Positions 47,557 to 58,095 of a stretch of 64,000 nucleotides of DNA are shown here, one piece after another; positions within the stretch are counted from its first letter, which is position 1, and every line of letters starts with the position of its first letter. A program made the position numbers and the translations under genes. The notes beneath the pieces are model-generated. The model worked only from the letters and a program-made list of their open reading frames with translations. It was not told the origin of the DNA and searched no databases. The DNA is from Acinetobacter sp. ANC 4805 (GTDB lineage Bacteria > Pseudomonadota > Gammaproteobacteria > Pseudomonadales > Moraxellaceae), in assembly GCF_022549495.1 (NCBI RefSeq), contig NZ_JAKZGD010000010.1, positions 62,001 through 126,000 on the forward strand, given 5' to 3'.

Positions 47557-48135
47557 TCATAAATCCGACGAAGTTTTTTTAGAGAGTCGTTGACGGAACA
47601 ACTGCCAATCAAAATACGGTCCTGGATCTGTTTTACGTTTTGGTGCAACATCCGAATGCCCTGCAATATGATTCTGGATTTTTGGGTAAGCTTGGCGCAA
47701 TGTTGCCACAACATCAGTGAGTGCCTGATATTGTGCCATTTCAAAGGGCAAATCGTCGCTGCCTTCTAACTCGATCCCAATCGAATAATCATTACATTCT
47801 TGTTGAGCAAGATAGCTTGAACGCCCTGCATGCCAAGAGCGGTGATTAAAATTTACAAACTGAATCACTTCCCCAGTTCTTAAAATCAAGAGATGGGCTG
47901 AGACCTGCATGCCTTCAATAGTTTGGAAATAAGGGTGTATAGACCAATCCAATTTATTTTGAAAAAATTGCTGAATATAACCGCCGCCAAACTGTGATGG
48001 TGGCAAGCTAATGTTGTGAATAACAATCAGTTGAATATCTGTATCAGCAGGGCGTGCATTAAAATTAGGTGATGCGATCTGGGTCGCACCCGCTAATATT
48101 CCATCTTGCACTTGAGCAAATTTAGCTTGTTGCAT
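47557..48135 (-). CDS. ampD: 1,6-anhydro-N-acetylmuramoyl-L-alanine amidase AmpD
   Basis: 192 residues, amidase_2 fold. Zn ligands and active site in QLIVIHNISLPPSQFGGGY (first His), SIGIELEGSDD and NHIAGHSDVAPKRKTDPGPYFDW (second His, Asp). It recycles muropeptides in the cytosol and in many species limits ampC induction. Start at 48135 (MQQAKFAQVQDG); the N-terminal extension in the longer frame is basic and has no RBS support. 5' end near the divergent nadC. Confidence 0.92.
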   Translation of the reverse strand: MQQAKFAQVQDGILAGATQIASPNFNARPADTDIQLIVIHNISLPPSQFGGGYIQQFFQNKLDWSIHPYFQTIEGMQVSAHLLILRTGEVIQFVNFNHRSWHAGRSSYLAQQECNDYSIGIELEGSDDLPFEMAQYQALTDVVATLRQAYPKIQNHIAGHSDVAPKRKTDPGPYFDWQLFRQRLSKKTSSDL

Positions 48136-48179
48136 TATGACTCGAATCAGCAATTTAAGATTTATCTTGCCCATTCTGA

Positions 48180-49312
<1,133 letters not shown>

Positions 49313-49504
49313 GCTTCCCTTCCTTCTTTATTTTTCATTTTTCTAATCTATCAAAGCAAAATGAGTCAAATAAATGGGTTATGTGACAAACTGCAAAGAT
49401 TATGTGATTTTATGTTGATAAGGTTTCTCTTTAGGTTTGTTCCATTCAGTCTCTATATTTTTGTATTTCAATAAGCTTGACATATTTTTTAGGAGTTTAC
49501 GTTT

Positions 49505-49933
49505 ATGGATAATGCAGAATTTATGTTACTTGCGTTGGAGACTTCCAAACAAGCACTACCTAATTGTTTACCCAATCCGCCTGTTGGGTGTGTCATTGTT
49601 CGCAATGGTCATGTCATTGCTACTGGTTTTACGCATGAAGTCGGTTCTCATCATGCTGAAATAGATGCTTTATCAAAAATCTCAGGAACACTTGAAGACT
49701 GTGATATGTACGTGACCTTAGAACCATGCTCATTCATAGGGCGCACTCCATCATGTGCGATGGAAATTGTTAAACGAAAAGTGAGACGATTATATGTTGC
49801 CATCATTGACCCTCACGTTAAAAACAATGGTAAAGGCATCGACATCATCAAGGAGGCACATATCCCTGTAGTGGTTGGGCTTTGCTCTCAACAAGTGGGT
49901 TCTTTTTTGACTCCATACCTTTGCTTATCGTAA
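49505..49933 (+). CDS. RibD-like deaminase domain protein (stand-alone)
   Basis: 142 residues of the cytidine deaminase superfamily. Zn ligands: SHHAEIDAL (HAE, catalytic Glu) and TLEPCSFIGRTPSCA (PCxxxGRTPxC), the pattern of RibD N-terminal domains; IDPHVKNNGKGIDIIKEAHIPV resembles the RibD continuation. RibD normally has a second reductase domain, which is absent here. It may deaminate a pyrimidine or related base outside the main riboflavin operon. RBS AGGAG 8 bases upstream. No rib genes in the window. Confidence 0.8.
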   Translation: MDNAEFMLLALETSKQALPNCLPNPPVGCVIVRNGHVIATGFTHEVGSHHAEIDALSKISGTLEDCDMYVTLEPCSFIGRTPSCAMEIVKRKVRRLYVAIIDPHVKNNGKGIDIIKEAHIPVVVGLCSQQVGSFLTPYLCLS

Positions 49934-50029
49934 TACATTCATTAGAAATTATCAGGATTGGTATGAGCTACATTTTCCTATCAGCCTTTATTTTTTGTTT
50001 TCAAATAGCAAAAACTAGATAAAAAAAAA

Positions 50030-50054
50030 GGCGGTCTAAAAATACCAGACCGCC
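50030..50054 (-). terminator. Terminator of rph
   Basis: Perfect 8-bp stem GGCGGTCT/AGACCGCC with a 9-base loop; on the minus strand it is followed by a run of at least eight T. Confidence 0.85.
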
Positions 50055-50072
50055 CGCACTATCAACTGGAAA

Positions 50073-50789
50073 TTACCAACCGAGAGCCTGCTGTTGTTTC
50101 TGAATCAACTCTGCGATTCCTTTTTCTGCAAGCTCTAACATGGCATTAGACTGTTGACGAGTAAACGGTTTCTCTTCTGCCGTTCCTTGAATTTCAATAA
50201 ACTCACCCGCCTGCGTCATCACCACGTTTAAATCCGTTTGGCAATTTGAATCTTCTTCGTAGCATAAATCGAGTAGGACTTCATCTTGATACATCCCGAC
50301 TGAGATCGCTGCCACAAGACCTTTTAAAGGGTCTTGTTTAATTTTTTTGTTGCTCAGCAATACATTCATTGCATCAACTAAAGCCACTGCTGCACCTGTA
50401 ATAGCTGCTGTACGTGTACCACCATCTGCTTGGATGACATCACAATCGATCGTGATTGTGTTTTCACCCAACTTCTTCAAATCAACCATGGCACGAAGGC
50501 TACGACCAATTAAACGTTGGATTTCTTGGGTACGCCCTGTTTGCTTACCACGTGCCGCTTCACGATCACTACGTGTATGGGTTGAACGCGGTAACATACC
50601 GTATTCAGCCGTCACCCAACCTTGTCCTTGTCCTTTCAGAAAACGAGGCACTGAGTTGTCAATGCTTGCTGTACACAACACTTTGGTATGACCGAACTCA
50701 ACCAAAACTGAACCTTCTGCATAACGGGTATAGTTACGCGTGATTTTTACCTCACGTAATTGGTCTAATGCTCTTTGGTCAATACGCAT
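50073..50789 (-). CDS. rph: Ribonuclease PH
   Basis: 238 residues. Phosphorolytic 3'-5' exoribonuclease for tRNA 3' maturation and RNA decay. Motifs: [85 protein letters not shown] (the catalytic Asp pair) and [28 protein letters not shown]. Full length, with AAGGAATCGTT before the ATG. Terminator follows; the gene is monocistronic. Confidence 0.96.
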   Translation of the reverse strand: MRIDQRALDQLREVKITRNYTRYAEGSVLVEFGHTKVLCTASIDNSVPRFLKGQGQGWVTAEYGMLPRSTHTRSDREAARGKQTGRTQEIQRLIGRSLRAMVDLKKLGENTITIDCDVIQADGGTRTAAITGAAVALVDAMNVLLSNKKIKQDPLKGLVAAISVGMYQDEVLLDLCYEEDSNCQTDLNVVMTQAGEFIEIQGTAEEKPFTRQQSNAMLELAEKGIAELIQKQQQALGW

Positions 50790-50886
50790 AACGATTCCTT
50801 AAAACTATGGCACAAATATGATTGCGCCATAGTATAGCTCAATTACACGTCATTTCCGTTTTACTTATTCGTTACCATTCATTCAT

Positions 50887-52035
50887 TTATGCAAACTTGA
50901 ATTTTGCTTTTAGTTTGCTCAATGCTTGCGTTAAATTACCACTCACATCATTCGGTAATGAACATTTCGCCAAACGTACCCAAACTGTCCAGAACTGCTT
51001 CATGAAGTTTGCTTCGTTATAGTGAATTCCATATTCAGCACATAAAGCTCGAATTTGTGGCGCAACTTGCTCATAGCGATTAGCAGGCATATCTGGGAAT
51101 AAATGGTGCTCAATTTGATGGCTCAAATTACCACTCATAAAGTGCATCCACTTGCCACCGGTGAAGTTACTTGAACCACGAATCTGACGTAGATACCATT
51201 CAGCCTTGGTTTCATTCTCGGTGTTATCCGCCTCAAAAGTCTCTGCATCTTCAGTAAAGTGACCATTAAAAATCACGGCTGACGACCACAAATTACGCAT
51301 GATATTTGCCACTGCATTACCCGCCAATACAGGAATGAAGTTAATCGTCGCAATCGCAGGAAAAAACACATAATCTTTGAGGACTTGGCGAGTCGCTTTT
51401 TTACGAAACTCGGCTGCATCCGCCCACACTTGTTTCCATGTTTTGGTTTTATAAACTAACGCATCTTCCAAATGTAGGTTTTGTACGCCCACATACCATT
51501 GGAAAAAGAACATTAATTGCAACGCCAATGGAATATTCGCCAAGTGACGAACTTCCCATTTTTGATCTTCAGTCACACGCAAAATGCCGTAACCGACATC
51601 GTGGTCTTTACCCACAATATTGGTATAAGTATGGTGCATATAGTTATGGGTAAAACGCCAATCATTGCCTGAACAGGTATTATCCCAGTCATAGTCTTCA
51701 CCACGTAGGCTCGGATCATTCAACCAGTCAAATTGACCATGCATAACGTTGTGCCCAAGCTCCATGTTTTCGACGATTTTAGATACACCTAACATTGCTG
51801 TACCCACTAACCATACAGGTGGAATCCAACCACCAAACATCAACATACCACGTGATGCGATTTCGGTATAACGCACGAAATTACGTACTTTATAGATATA
51901 TTTTGAATCTTCTTCGCCTAAATTTTGCATCACAGCTAGACGAATTTCTTCGACACGGCGACCAAATGCTTCAACTTGTTCAGGCGTTAAATGTGCTGAT
52001 TTTGATGCTGTTTTAAATTCTAATGCCATATTCAT
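50887..52035 (-). CDS. Membrane fatty acid desaturase
   Basis: 382 residues. Di-iron acyl desaturase with the three histidine boxes HNVMHGQFD, HNYMHHTYTN and HQIEHHLFPD, and membrane segments around WIPPVWLVGTAMLGVS and YVFFPAIATINFIPVLAG. It introduces double bonds in acyl chains using electrons from the ferredoxin-reductase protein encoded just upstream. Start at 52035 with GAGGATAA upstream. Forms an operon with the reductase; layout equals the DesB/DesC-type systems of Pseudomonas. Confidence 0.93.
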   Translation of the reverse strand: MNMALEFKTASKSAHLTPEQVEAFGRRVEEIRLAVMQNLGEEDSKYIYKVRNFVRYTEIASRGMLMFGGWIPPVWLVGTAMLGVSKIVENMELGHNVMHGQFDWLNDPSLRGEDYDWDNTCSGNDWRFTHNYMHHTYTNIVGKDHDVGYGILRVTEDQKWEVRHLANIPLALQLMFFFQWYVGVQNLHLEDALVYKTKTWKQVWADAAEFRKKATRQVLKDYVFFPAIATINFIPVLAGNAVANIMRNLWSSAVIFNGHFTEDAETFEADNTENETKAEWYLRQIRGSSNFTGGKWMHFMSGNLSHQIEHHLFPDMPANRYEQVAPQIRALCAEYGIHYNEANFMKQFWTVWVRLAKCSLPNDVSGNLTQALSKLKAKFKFA

Positions 52036-52059
52036 TTCAATTATCCTCAATATTTGTTT

Positions 52060-53085
52060 TTATAGGTCAATCGTGACTGGGCTAAGGGCTTGGCTCACGC
52101 ATAACTTGATCGCACGATTTGGCTGATCATCAATTTCGCCCGTAATCACGTTCTGAGTTACACCACTGACTTTGGTACAGCTACAACGATTACATACCCC
52201 CATGCGACAGCCATGTTGTGGACGTAACCCTGCCTGTTCCGCACTACTTAATAAATTGGTCGTTGCAATAAAGTTCTGTTGCGCACGACGGAAGGTAATC
52301 GTTTGAGCTTCATTTGACTGCTCAATTTGAACAGGCTGGAAAAATTCTTGATGAAAATTTCCTACCGCATCGTGTTGAGCATAAATCTCTTGTGCTTGGC
52401 GCATCATGCTGTGATGACCACAAGCATAAGCTTGTAATTCTTTAAAATTCGGAACTAACTTTTCTAACAAAGCCGTATCTAAATGCTGTTTTTGCTGTGC
52501 TGTATTAAAAAAATGGTATTGCAATTGTGGGTATTGCTCTGCAAGCGCAAGCATCTCATGATGAAATACTTCTGCTCGGTTAAAATACACCACATGAATT
52601 TCTTTAAGATTCTGAGCCACCGCTTGCTTTAACAATGAATAAATTGCGGTAATCCCTGAACCCGATGCAATCAATAACGCTGACTGCTGACCTTGATGTA
52701 AAACAAAGTCACCTTGTGCTTGAGAGATCTCAAAACGATCCCCTACACGTAATTGTTGTGCTGCTTTTGACACCAAGCCTTGAACTTTAATGCCTAATTG
52801 AATCTCACCATTTTTAGTGACATCTACAATTGAATAACTACGTTGATGATAAACACCATTGATCATTAGCGTGATCAAAACACTTTTACCTGCTTCAACT
52901 TGAATTAAATCAAAGTTGTGATTCGGTTTTATTGTGAGTAAAACCATATCTGAGCTTAACGACTCTACAGCGATAACTTCTGCAAGAATGCGTTTCCAAG
53001 CAAACGTTGGCTTTATTTTTTGCAAAACAAAATCAACAAAATCTTCTCTGACCCAATGTGGCTGATAACTTAACTTTGCGTTCAT
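52060..53085 (-). CDS. Ferredoxin-NAD(P)H reductase, electron donor of the desaturase
   Basis: 341 residues. Domain order: FAD-binding (about 40-140; QRSYSIVD-type motif RSYSIVDVTKN), NAD-binding (ALLIASGSGITAIYSLLKQA, ACGHHSMM) and a C-terminal plant-type [2Fe-2S] ferredoxin domain (GCRMGVCNRCSC ... KLCVSQ, four Cys). It transfers electrons from NAD(P)H to the desaturase. 24 bases upstream of the desaturase gene, same operon, under the operator cluster at 53121. Confidence 0.93.
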   Translation of the reverse strand: MNAKLSYQPHWVREDFVDFVLQKIKPTFAWKRILAEVIAVESLSSDMVLLTIKPNHNFDLIQVEAGKSVLITLMINGVYHQRSYSIVDVTKNGEIQLGIKVQGLVSKAAQQLRVGDRFEISQAQGDFVLHQGQQSALLIASGSGITAIYSLLKQAVAQNLKEIHVVYFNRAEVFHHEMLALAEQYPQLQYHFFNTAQQKQHLDTALLEKLVPNFKELQAYACGHHSMMRQAQEIYAQHDAVGNFHQEFFQPVQIEQSNEAQTITFRRAQQNFIATTNLLSSAEQAGLRPQHGCRMGVCNRCSCTKVSGVTQNVITGEIDDQPNRAIKLCVSQALSPVTIDL

Positions 53086-53120
53086 ACGTTCCTCGTTTTG
53101 TATCTGGCTATTTATTTTGA

Positions 53121-53193
53121 GTGAACAAATGTTCGTGTAGTGAACATGTGTACACTATATTTATTTGTGTTCACTGAGTCAACAGTTGTTCAC
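53121..53193. promoter_or_regulatory. Symmetric four-half-site operator over the desaturase promoter
   Basis: GTGAAC at 53121 and 53140, GTTCAC at 53169 and 53188: two half-sites 19 bp apart on each arm, symmetric about 53157. A minus-strand promoter lies inside: TTGACT (53182-53177), 17-base spacer, TATAGT (53159-53154). Likely bound by the divergent TetR regulator. The rest of the gap 53086-53397 is AT-rich with no other feature seen. Confidence 0.7.
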
Positions 53194-53397
53194 CAGTTTT
53201 TTGAATATTTTTTATTCATTTTTATAAATAATTAAAAATATTGATAAAATAGTTGCTATTTACATTGATTCTGCTCAAACAAAATCCTCAGATTTCTCGA
53301 CCAATTGAAAATGTGTCTGATTTAGCAATGGATTAGGACTAAAAAAATCATGTTTTTTTTGCTAGACTCTACCGTATGGTTTTAATGGATATTATTC

Positions 53398-54048
53398 ATG
53401 TCGATTAGAGATGAACGAAAACAACAGAGTCGTCAGGCTTTACTTGATGCAGCGCTCCATCTCAGCACTTCTGGGCGTTCATTTAGTAGTATTAGTTTGC
53501 GTGAAGTTGCACGTGAAGTTGGTTTAGTACCAACGGCATTTTATCGTCATTTCCAAGATATGGAGGCATTAGGACAAGAACTAGTTGACCAAGTGTCTTT
53601 GCATTTAAAAAGCTTGATTCATCAATTGGGGCAAAGCTATTTAAAACATAGCGGATCTGCTAAAACACGGACAAGCATTGAACTGTTTGTACAAGCCGTC
53701 AATCACAGCCCTCAGCAATGGCAATTTATGATTGCAGAACGTTGGGGTGGCTCTGAAACCGTTCGTATCGCAATTGCGCGTGAAATTGAATTTTTGATTG
53801 AAGATCTTGCAATTGATTTGTGTAAACTCGATACCTTTAAACACATTCAAGAAGCCAAAGATTTACAAGTGTTATCAACGATCTTGATCAATATGTCATT
53901 TACATGGGCAATGACATGGATCAACTTACCGAAACAATTTCCAATTGATCGCTTATTAGAACAACAGAATTTATTTATTGACAATGCAGCGACTCAAGTC
54001 CGCTTACTATTCCGTGGCATATCGAACTGGGAACCACAAAACGCCTGA
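53398..54048 (+). CDS. TetR-family regulator of the desaturase (DesT/FabR-like)
   Basis: 216 residues. N-terminal TetR helix-turn-helix (SRQALLDAALHLSTSGRSFSSISLREVAREVGLVPTAFYRHFQDMEALGQELV), with the LVPTAFYRHF recognition helix typical of FabR/DesT proteins. The C-terminal part is helical and would bind acyl-CoA. It is divergent from the reductase-desaturase operon, like P. aeruginosa desT-desCB, and is probably the repressor that senses the saturated/unsaturated acyl-CoA ratio. The assignment is by family and context. Confidence 0.88.
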   Translation: MSIRDERKQQSRQALLDAALHLSTSGRSFSSISLREVAREVGLVPTAFYRHFQDMEALGQELVDQVSLHLKSLIHQLGQSYLKHSGSAKTRTSIELFVQAVNHSPQQWQFMIAERWGGSETVRIAIAREIEFLIEDLAIDLCKLDTFKHIQEAKDLQVLSTILINMSFTWAMTWINLPKQFPIDRLLEQQNLFIDNAATQVRLLFRGISNWEPQNA

Positions 54049-54155
54049 TCCTATCAAAGTCAAAGTTTGATATATAAAAGCATTGCTTAGCGTTATGATT
54101 GATAAGACACTAATGCAAATGCCGTTTAGAACACTATGAGGAGCTTATAAGCATC

Positions 54156-54782
54156 ATGAATCCTGATCGTCATACTCAGTTCTTAATTCGTAAAGAAAAA
54201 ATTTTGCAGGTTGCGGAAAAACTTTTATTAGAAAACAACCAAGAAATGACCTTAGATGAACTGGTTGCCGAACTAGATATTGCTAAAGGTACCTTATACA
54301 AACATTTCCGCAGTAAGAATGAATTGCTGTTGGAACTTATTATTCAAAATGAAAAAGAAATTTTAAAAATTTCAGAAAAATATAACAGTGACGTCAAAGA
54401 ATATGCACCTCGTTATATGCTTTATCATTTAACGTCACCAAGTCGCACGATTTTACTGCATCAGTTAGAAGAACATCTGACGATGACTGAGTCGAAGCTC
54501 AAACATTTGTTCGATGAGCTTTATGCAATCCGTCAGCAGCGCATTGTAGCTCTCAAAGATATGACTGAAAAATATTTGAAATCACAGAATTATGATATGT
54601 CGATTCGTGATTATCTGTCTTATATTTGGTCTCTGACTTACGGCGCAGCTTTGCTGTTGAATTCAAGCTATTACCAGCGTTCAATTGGTTCTCGTGAGAA
54701 GCTGATAAACCTCTATGTCAATCAGGCTTTATCTTTGCCTACACAAAAAGTCGAAATCGATTTGGATGAGTTTTTGAAATAA
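54156..54782 (+). CDS. TetR-family regulator
   Basis: 208 residues. TetR HTH at about 12-60 (KILQVAEKLLLENNQEMTLDELVAELDIAKGTLYKHFRSKNELLLELI); helical ligand domain after it. ATG preceded by AGGAG. 30 bases upstream of the BtrH-like gene on the same strand, so the two probably form an operon, though the target is unknown. An inverted repeat ATCAAA-N7-TTTGAT lies at 54053-54071, upstream, and could be a binding site. Confidence 0.85.
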   Translation: MNPDRHTQFLIRKEKILQVAEKLLLENNQEMTLDELVAELDIAKGTLYKHFRSKNELLLELIIQNEKEILKISEKYNSDVKEYAPRYMLYHLTSPSRTILLHQLEEHLTMTESKLKHLFDELYAIRQQRIVALKDMTEKYLKSQNYDMSIRDYLSYIWSLTYGAALLLNSSYYQRSIGSREKLINLYVNQALSLPTQKVEIDLDEFLK

Positions 54783-54812
54783 ATACCTTTGTCCTAAGGT
54801 GCAACAGTCACA

Positions 54813-55805
54813 ATGGAAATAGAAAATTTAAAACCATTTGATGGACAACATTGTGAAACGACTGCAACAGGGACTCTACTCAGGCAACTTGGTATTGAAC
54901 TTTCTGAACCGATGTTATTTGGTTTGGCTGAGGGACTGGGTTTTATCTTCTGGAATATGAAATCAATGAATTTTCCATTTATTGGTGGACGTATAAAAAC
55001 AGACTATTTAACCCAAAATATTGCAAGAAATTTAGATCTTGAATTGACTGTAAAAGAAACCGTATCAACACAAAAAGCTTGGAATAACATAAAACAACTC
55101 ATTGATCGTGGACAAATTGTTGGTCTGAAACTGGACTGTTTCTATTTAGAATATTTTTCAAAACCGATTCATTTTGCAGGGCATTACGTTGCAATTTATG
55201 GGTATGACCATCATGATGCCTTTCTAGTCGATACCATCCAACAAGGCGGAAAAGTCAAAACCAGTTTGCAAAGTTTAGCCTTAGCACGAGCAGAAAAAGG
55301 GCCAATGTCATCTAAAAATTTGTACTACACACTGAGTAAAACAGATAAAAACTTTGACTTAAAAACAGCAATTACGCAGGCCATCAAAAACAATGCCACT
55401 GATTATCTAAATCCACCCATTACAAATATGAGTTACCAAGGTATTTTAAAAACAAGTACAGAAATTATGAAATGGTTTCATGTTAGTAAAGACATCGAGA
55501 ATGATTTTAGAACATCGGCAATGATGATGGAAAAAGCAGGAACAGGCGGCGCATTATTTAGAAATTTATACCGAGACTTTTTAAAAGAAAGTTATGAGTT
55601 AGTCAAAATCGAACAAATCAAAATAGGATATGAAGCATTTTCGGAAATCGCAGAACTTTGGACAGCAATTTCTCAATTATTTGAGAGAGTGAGCCAAACC
55701 AAAGATTTTAGCTATATTCAGCAAGCATCCGAAGTTTTAAAGAAAATATCAGACAAAGAAAAAAAGACCATGCAAATATTGGCAACAATAGAGCAGAACG
55801 AATAA
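54813..55805 (+). CDS. BtrH-like peptidase-fold protein (with DUF4872-type C-terminus)
   Basis: 330 residues. The N-terminus FDGQHCETTATGTLLRQLGIELSEPMLFGLAEGLGFIFW matches the BtrH N-terminal family (C39-like, acyl-transfer from ACP to an amine in butirosin synthesis). Triad candidates Cys14, His124 (FAGHYVAIYGYD) and Asp140. The C-terminal half is helical, DUF4872-like. Real substrate here is unknown; no biosynthetic cluster is nearby. It may be part of a peptide or acyl transfer reaction controlled by the TetR gene ahead. Confidence 0.75.
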   Translation: MEIENLKPFDGQHCETTATGTLLRQLGIELSEPMLFGLAEGLGFIFWNMKSMNFPFIGGRIKTDYLTQNIARNLDLELTVKETVSTQKAWNNIKQLIDRGQIVGLKLDCFYLEYFSKPIHFAGHYVAIYGYDHHDAFLVDTIQQGGKVKTSLQSLALARAEKGPMSSKNLYYTLSKTDKNFDLKTAITQAIKNNATDYLNPPITNMSYQGILKTSTEIMKWFHVSKDIENDFRTSAMMMEKAGTGGALFRNLYRDFLKESYELVKIEQIKIGYEAFSEIAELWTAISQLFERVSQTKDFSYIQQASEVLKKISDKEKKTMQILATIEQNE

Positions 55806-55808
55806 AAA

Positions 55809-55829
55809 GCCCTATCATTTTGACAGGGC
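55809..55829. terminator. Bidirectional terminator
   Basis: Hairpin GCCCT-A-TCA/TGA-C-AGGGC with one mismatch and TTT loop, flanked by A and T runs, between the BtrH-like gene and the convergent dsbA. Confidence 0.7.
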
Positions 55830-55854
55830 ATTTTCAGAACAAAAAATAAATCTA

Positions 55855-56475
55855 TTATTTGCCCTTACGTTCTTTTTCTAATAAGTAATCAATAACTTGT
55901 GTCACTTTACCATCTTCACCTTGTACGACATACTTACCGTTTACAACAATTGCAGGTACGCCCGTAAGTTGGTATTGCTGTGCCAATTTATTTGACTCAG
56001 CCACTTTTGCCGTGATTGGGAAAGAGTTAAACATACTGTTAAATTTTTGCTCAGGCACACCATAACGCGCAAAGAATTTCGCTTGTGATGCTTGGTCAAA
56101 AATTTGTTGTCCACCATCATGAATCGCATGGAACAACGGAATATGGGTTTTCTTACGCACACCAAGTGCTTCAGAAACGTAGTAACCACGAGCGCCTTGT
56201 TCCCATACTTTATTCATTGCAGCTGGTGTACGAAGAAAATACACATCATTTGGAGCTTTCTTTAACCACGTTTGCATATGTGGTTCAAGCTTAAAGCAGT
56301 GTGGGCAACCATACCAAAAGAATTCACGTACTTCGATTTTGCCTGCTGGTGCTGCTGTCTTACCTGGATTGGCAACAACGGTATAGTCTTTACCCGCTAC
56401 AAAATCCGCAGCCATTGCATTCATTGAAAATGCCATGACCACTGCACTTAAACCACTTAATACTAACTTTTTCAT
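55855..56475 (-). CDS. dsbA: Thiol:disulfide interchange protein DsbA
   Basis: 206 residues from the ATG at 56475. Sec signal peptide (MKKLVLSGLSAVVMAFSMNAMA) and thioredoxin fold with the catalytic CPHC (Cys57, Cys60) in EFFWYGCPHCFKLEPH, and the cis-Pro loop TGVPAIVVNGKYVV. It oxidises cysteines of periplasmic proteins. The longer frame to 56499 would put basic residues before the signal and is rejected. Confidence 0.94.
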   Translation of the reverse strand: MKKLVLSGLSAVVMAFSMNAMAADFVAGKDYTVVANPGKTAAPAGKIEVREFFWYGCPHCFKLEPHMQTWLKKAPNDVYFLRTPAAMNKVWEQGARGYYVSEALGVRKKTHIPLFHAIHDGGQQIFDQASQAKFFARYGVPEQKFNSMFNSFPITAKVAESNKLAQQYQLTGVPAIVVNGKYVVQGEDGKVTQVIDYLLEKERKGK

Positions 56476-56652
56476 TGAGTTTGCTTTTCCTCTAAGCATT
56501 TTTCGTAAGTTTATATGCTAAATATAAATCAAACACGACTAATTCGTTTTGCTTGTGTGAAGTTTTTTATTGGATTTATCGCTTTTTTTTCTAGAATCGC
56601 TACACTACCAACAGATTAAACCGAAATAATCATCCTAATACAGAGGTAAGTC

Positions 56653-57366
56653 ATGTCGCAATTGAATGTTGACCCACAAGAAATCGCAAAATTTGAAGCA
56701 TTGGCTGCTAAATGGTGGGATCAACATTCTGAGTTCCGCCCGCTTCATCAAATCAACCCCTTACGTTTAAACTGGATTGAGGAACGTGTCGGTGGTTTGG
56801 CTGGCAAAAAAGTACTAGATGTCGGCTGTGGTGGCGGTATTTTGGCTGAAAGCATGGCACGTCGCGGCGCTGATGTTTTAGGGATTGACATGGGTGAAGC
56901 GCCGCTTGCTGTCGGTCGCTTACATGCACAGCAGGACAATGTACAAAACATTGAATATCGTCAGATTCCAGTTGAGCAACTCGCGCAAGAGCAAGCAGGT
57001 CAATACGATGTCGTGACCTGTATGGAAATGATGGAACACGTTCCCGATCCAGCATCTATCGTCAAAGCCTGCCAAACATTAGTAAAACCAGGTGGGCATG
57101 TGTTCTTTTCGACCATTAACCGCAATCCAAAATCCTATTTATTCGCGATTATTGGCGCTGAATATGTCCTACGTTTACTGCCAAAAGGCACGCATGATTA
57201 TCATAAATTCATCCGCCCTTCAGAAATGGCACACGATATTCGTAACGCAGGCTTGAGTCTAAAAGAAATGACGGGCTTACATTACAACCCGATCACTAAA
57301 CACTATTGGTTAGCGCCAAATGTAGATGTGAATTATATGGTACATACCACAAATACAGGTGCTTAA
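56653..57366 (+). CDS. ubiG: Ubiquinone biosynthesis O-methyltransferase UbiG
   Basis: 237 residues, class I SAM methyltransferase. DVNPQE-type start (here [38 protein letters not shown]) is characteristic, with SAM motif [26 protein letters not shown] and [11 protein letters not shown]. It performs both O-methylations in ubiquinone synthesis. The stop TAA overlaps the ATG of gph (TAATG), so the two genes are coupled. Confidence 0.96.
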   Translation: MSQLNVDPQEIAKFEALAAKWWDQHSEFRPLHQINPLRLNWIEERVGGLAGKKVLDVGCGGGILAESMARRGADVLGIDMGEAPLAVGRLHAQQDNVQNIEYRQIPVEQLAQEQAGQYDVVTCMEMMEHVPDPASIVKACQTLVKPGGHVFFSTINRNPKSYLFAIIGAEYVLRLLPKGTHDYHKFIRPSEMAHDIRNAGLSLKEMTGLHYNPITKHYWLAPNVDVNYMVHTTNTGA

Positions 57367-58064
57367 TGAAAGCTGTTTTATTTGATCTTGATGGTACGTT
57401 GATCGACACTGCTGCTGATTTTATTCGTATCATTCAACAAATGTGTCGTGATGAACAGCGCCCTATCGTTGATGCAGCGACTATTCGCACTCAGGTTTCT
57501 GAAGGCGCACGGGCGATGGTCAAATTGGTGTATCCTGAATTGGATGTCACTGACCCAGTCTTTTTAGCCCATCGTCAGCGTTTTTTAGATGTCTATGGTG
57601 ACAATATTGTAGTAGATACTGACTTATTTGTTGGGATGTATCCTCTACTTGAAGAACTTGAAGCCAATCAAATTCCTTGGGGAATTGTGACCAATAAACC
57701 ACGTGGTTTGAGTGAATCACTATTGGCTGAATTGAATCTCAGCGAACGCTGTGCAGTTTTGGTTTGTCCTGAAGATGTCAGTAAAACAAAACCAGACCCT
57801 GAACCGATGTATTTAGCGGCTAAGCAACTCGGGATTGATGCCCAAGAAATTATTTATGTGGGTGATCATCCACGTGATATTGATGCGGGTCGACATGCAG
57901 ATATGTATACCATTTTGGCTGCTTACGGGTATTTACCAATAGAATCTCGTGATGATCTGAACGCTTGGCAAGCAGATGCAATTATTCAAACTGTCCCTGA
58001 ATTACACCAACTGTTAAAACAGAAAATCTCTGCATTATCAGAAAATCAGGGTATGATGAGCTAA
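57366..58064 (+). CDS. gph: HAD-family phosphoglycolate phosphatase-like protein
   Basis: 232 residues. HAD motif I VLFDLDGTLIDTAADF (nucleophile Asp), motif II IVTNKPRG, motif III KTKPDPEP and motif IV YVGDHPRDIDAGRHADMYT. It fits the Gph/N-acetylmuramic acid 6-phosphate phosphatase (MupP) type; MupP in Pseudomonas lies beside ubiG in this same order, so a role in cell-wall recycling is as likely as phosphoglycolate removal. The start at 57366 overlaps the ubiG stop by 1 base. Confidence 0.9.
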   Translation: MKAVLFDLDGTLIDTAADFIRIIQQMCRDEQRPIVDAATIRTQVSEGARAMVKLVYPELDVTDPVFLAHRQRFLDVYGDNIVVDTDLFVGMYPLLEELEANQIPWGIVTNKPRGLSESLLAELNLSERCAVLVCPEDVSKTKPDPEPMYLAAKQLGIDAQEIIYVGDHPRDIDAGRHADMYTILAAYGYLPIESRDDLNAWQADAIIQTVPELHQLLKQKISALSENQGMMS

Positions 58065-58095
58065 ATATTTAATATAACAACTAGGAGGCATAACA

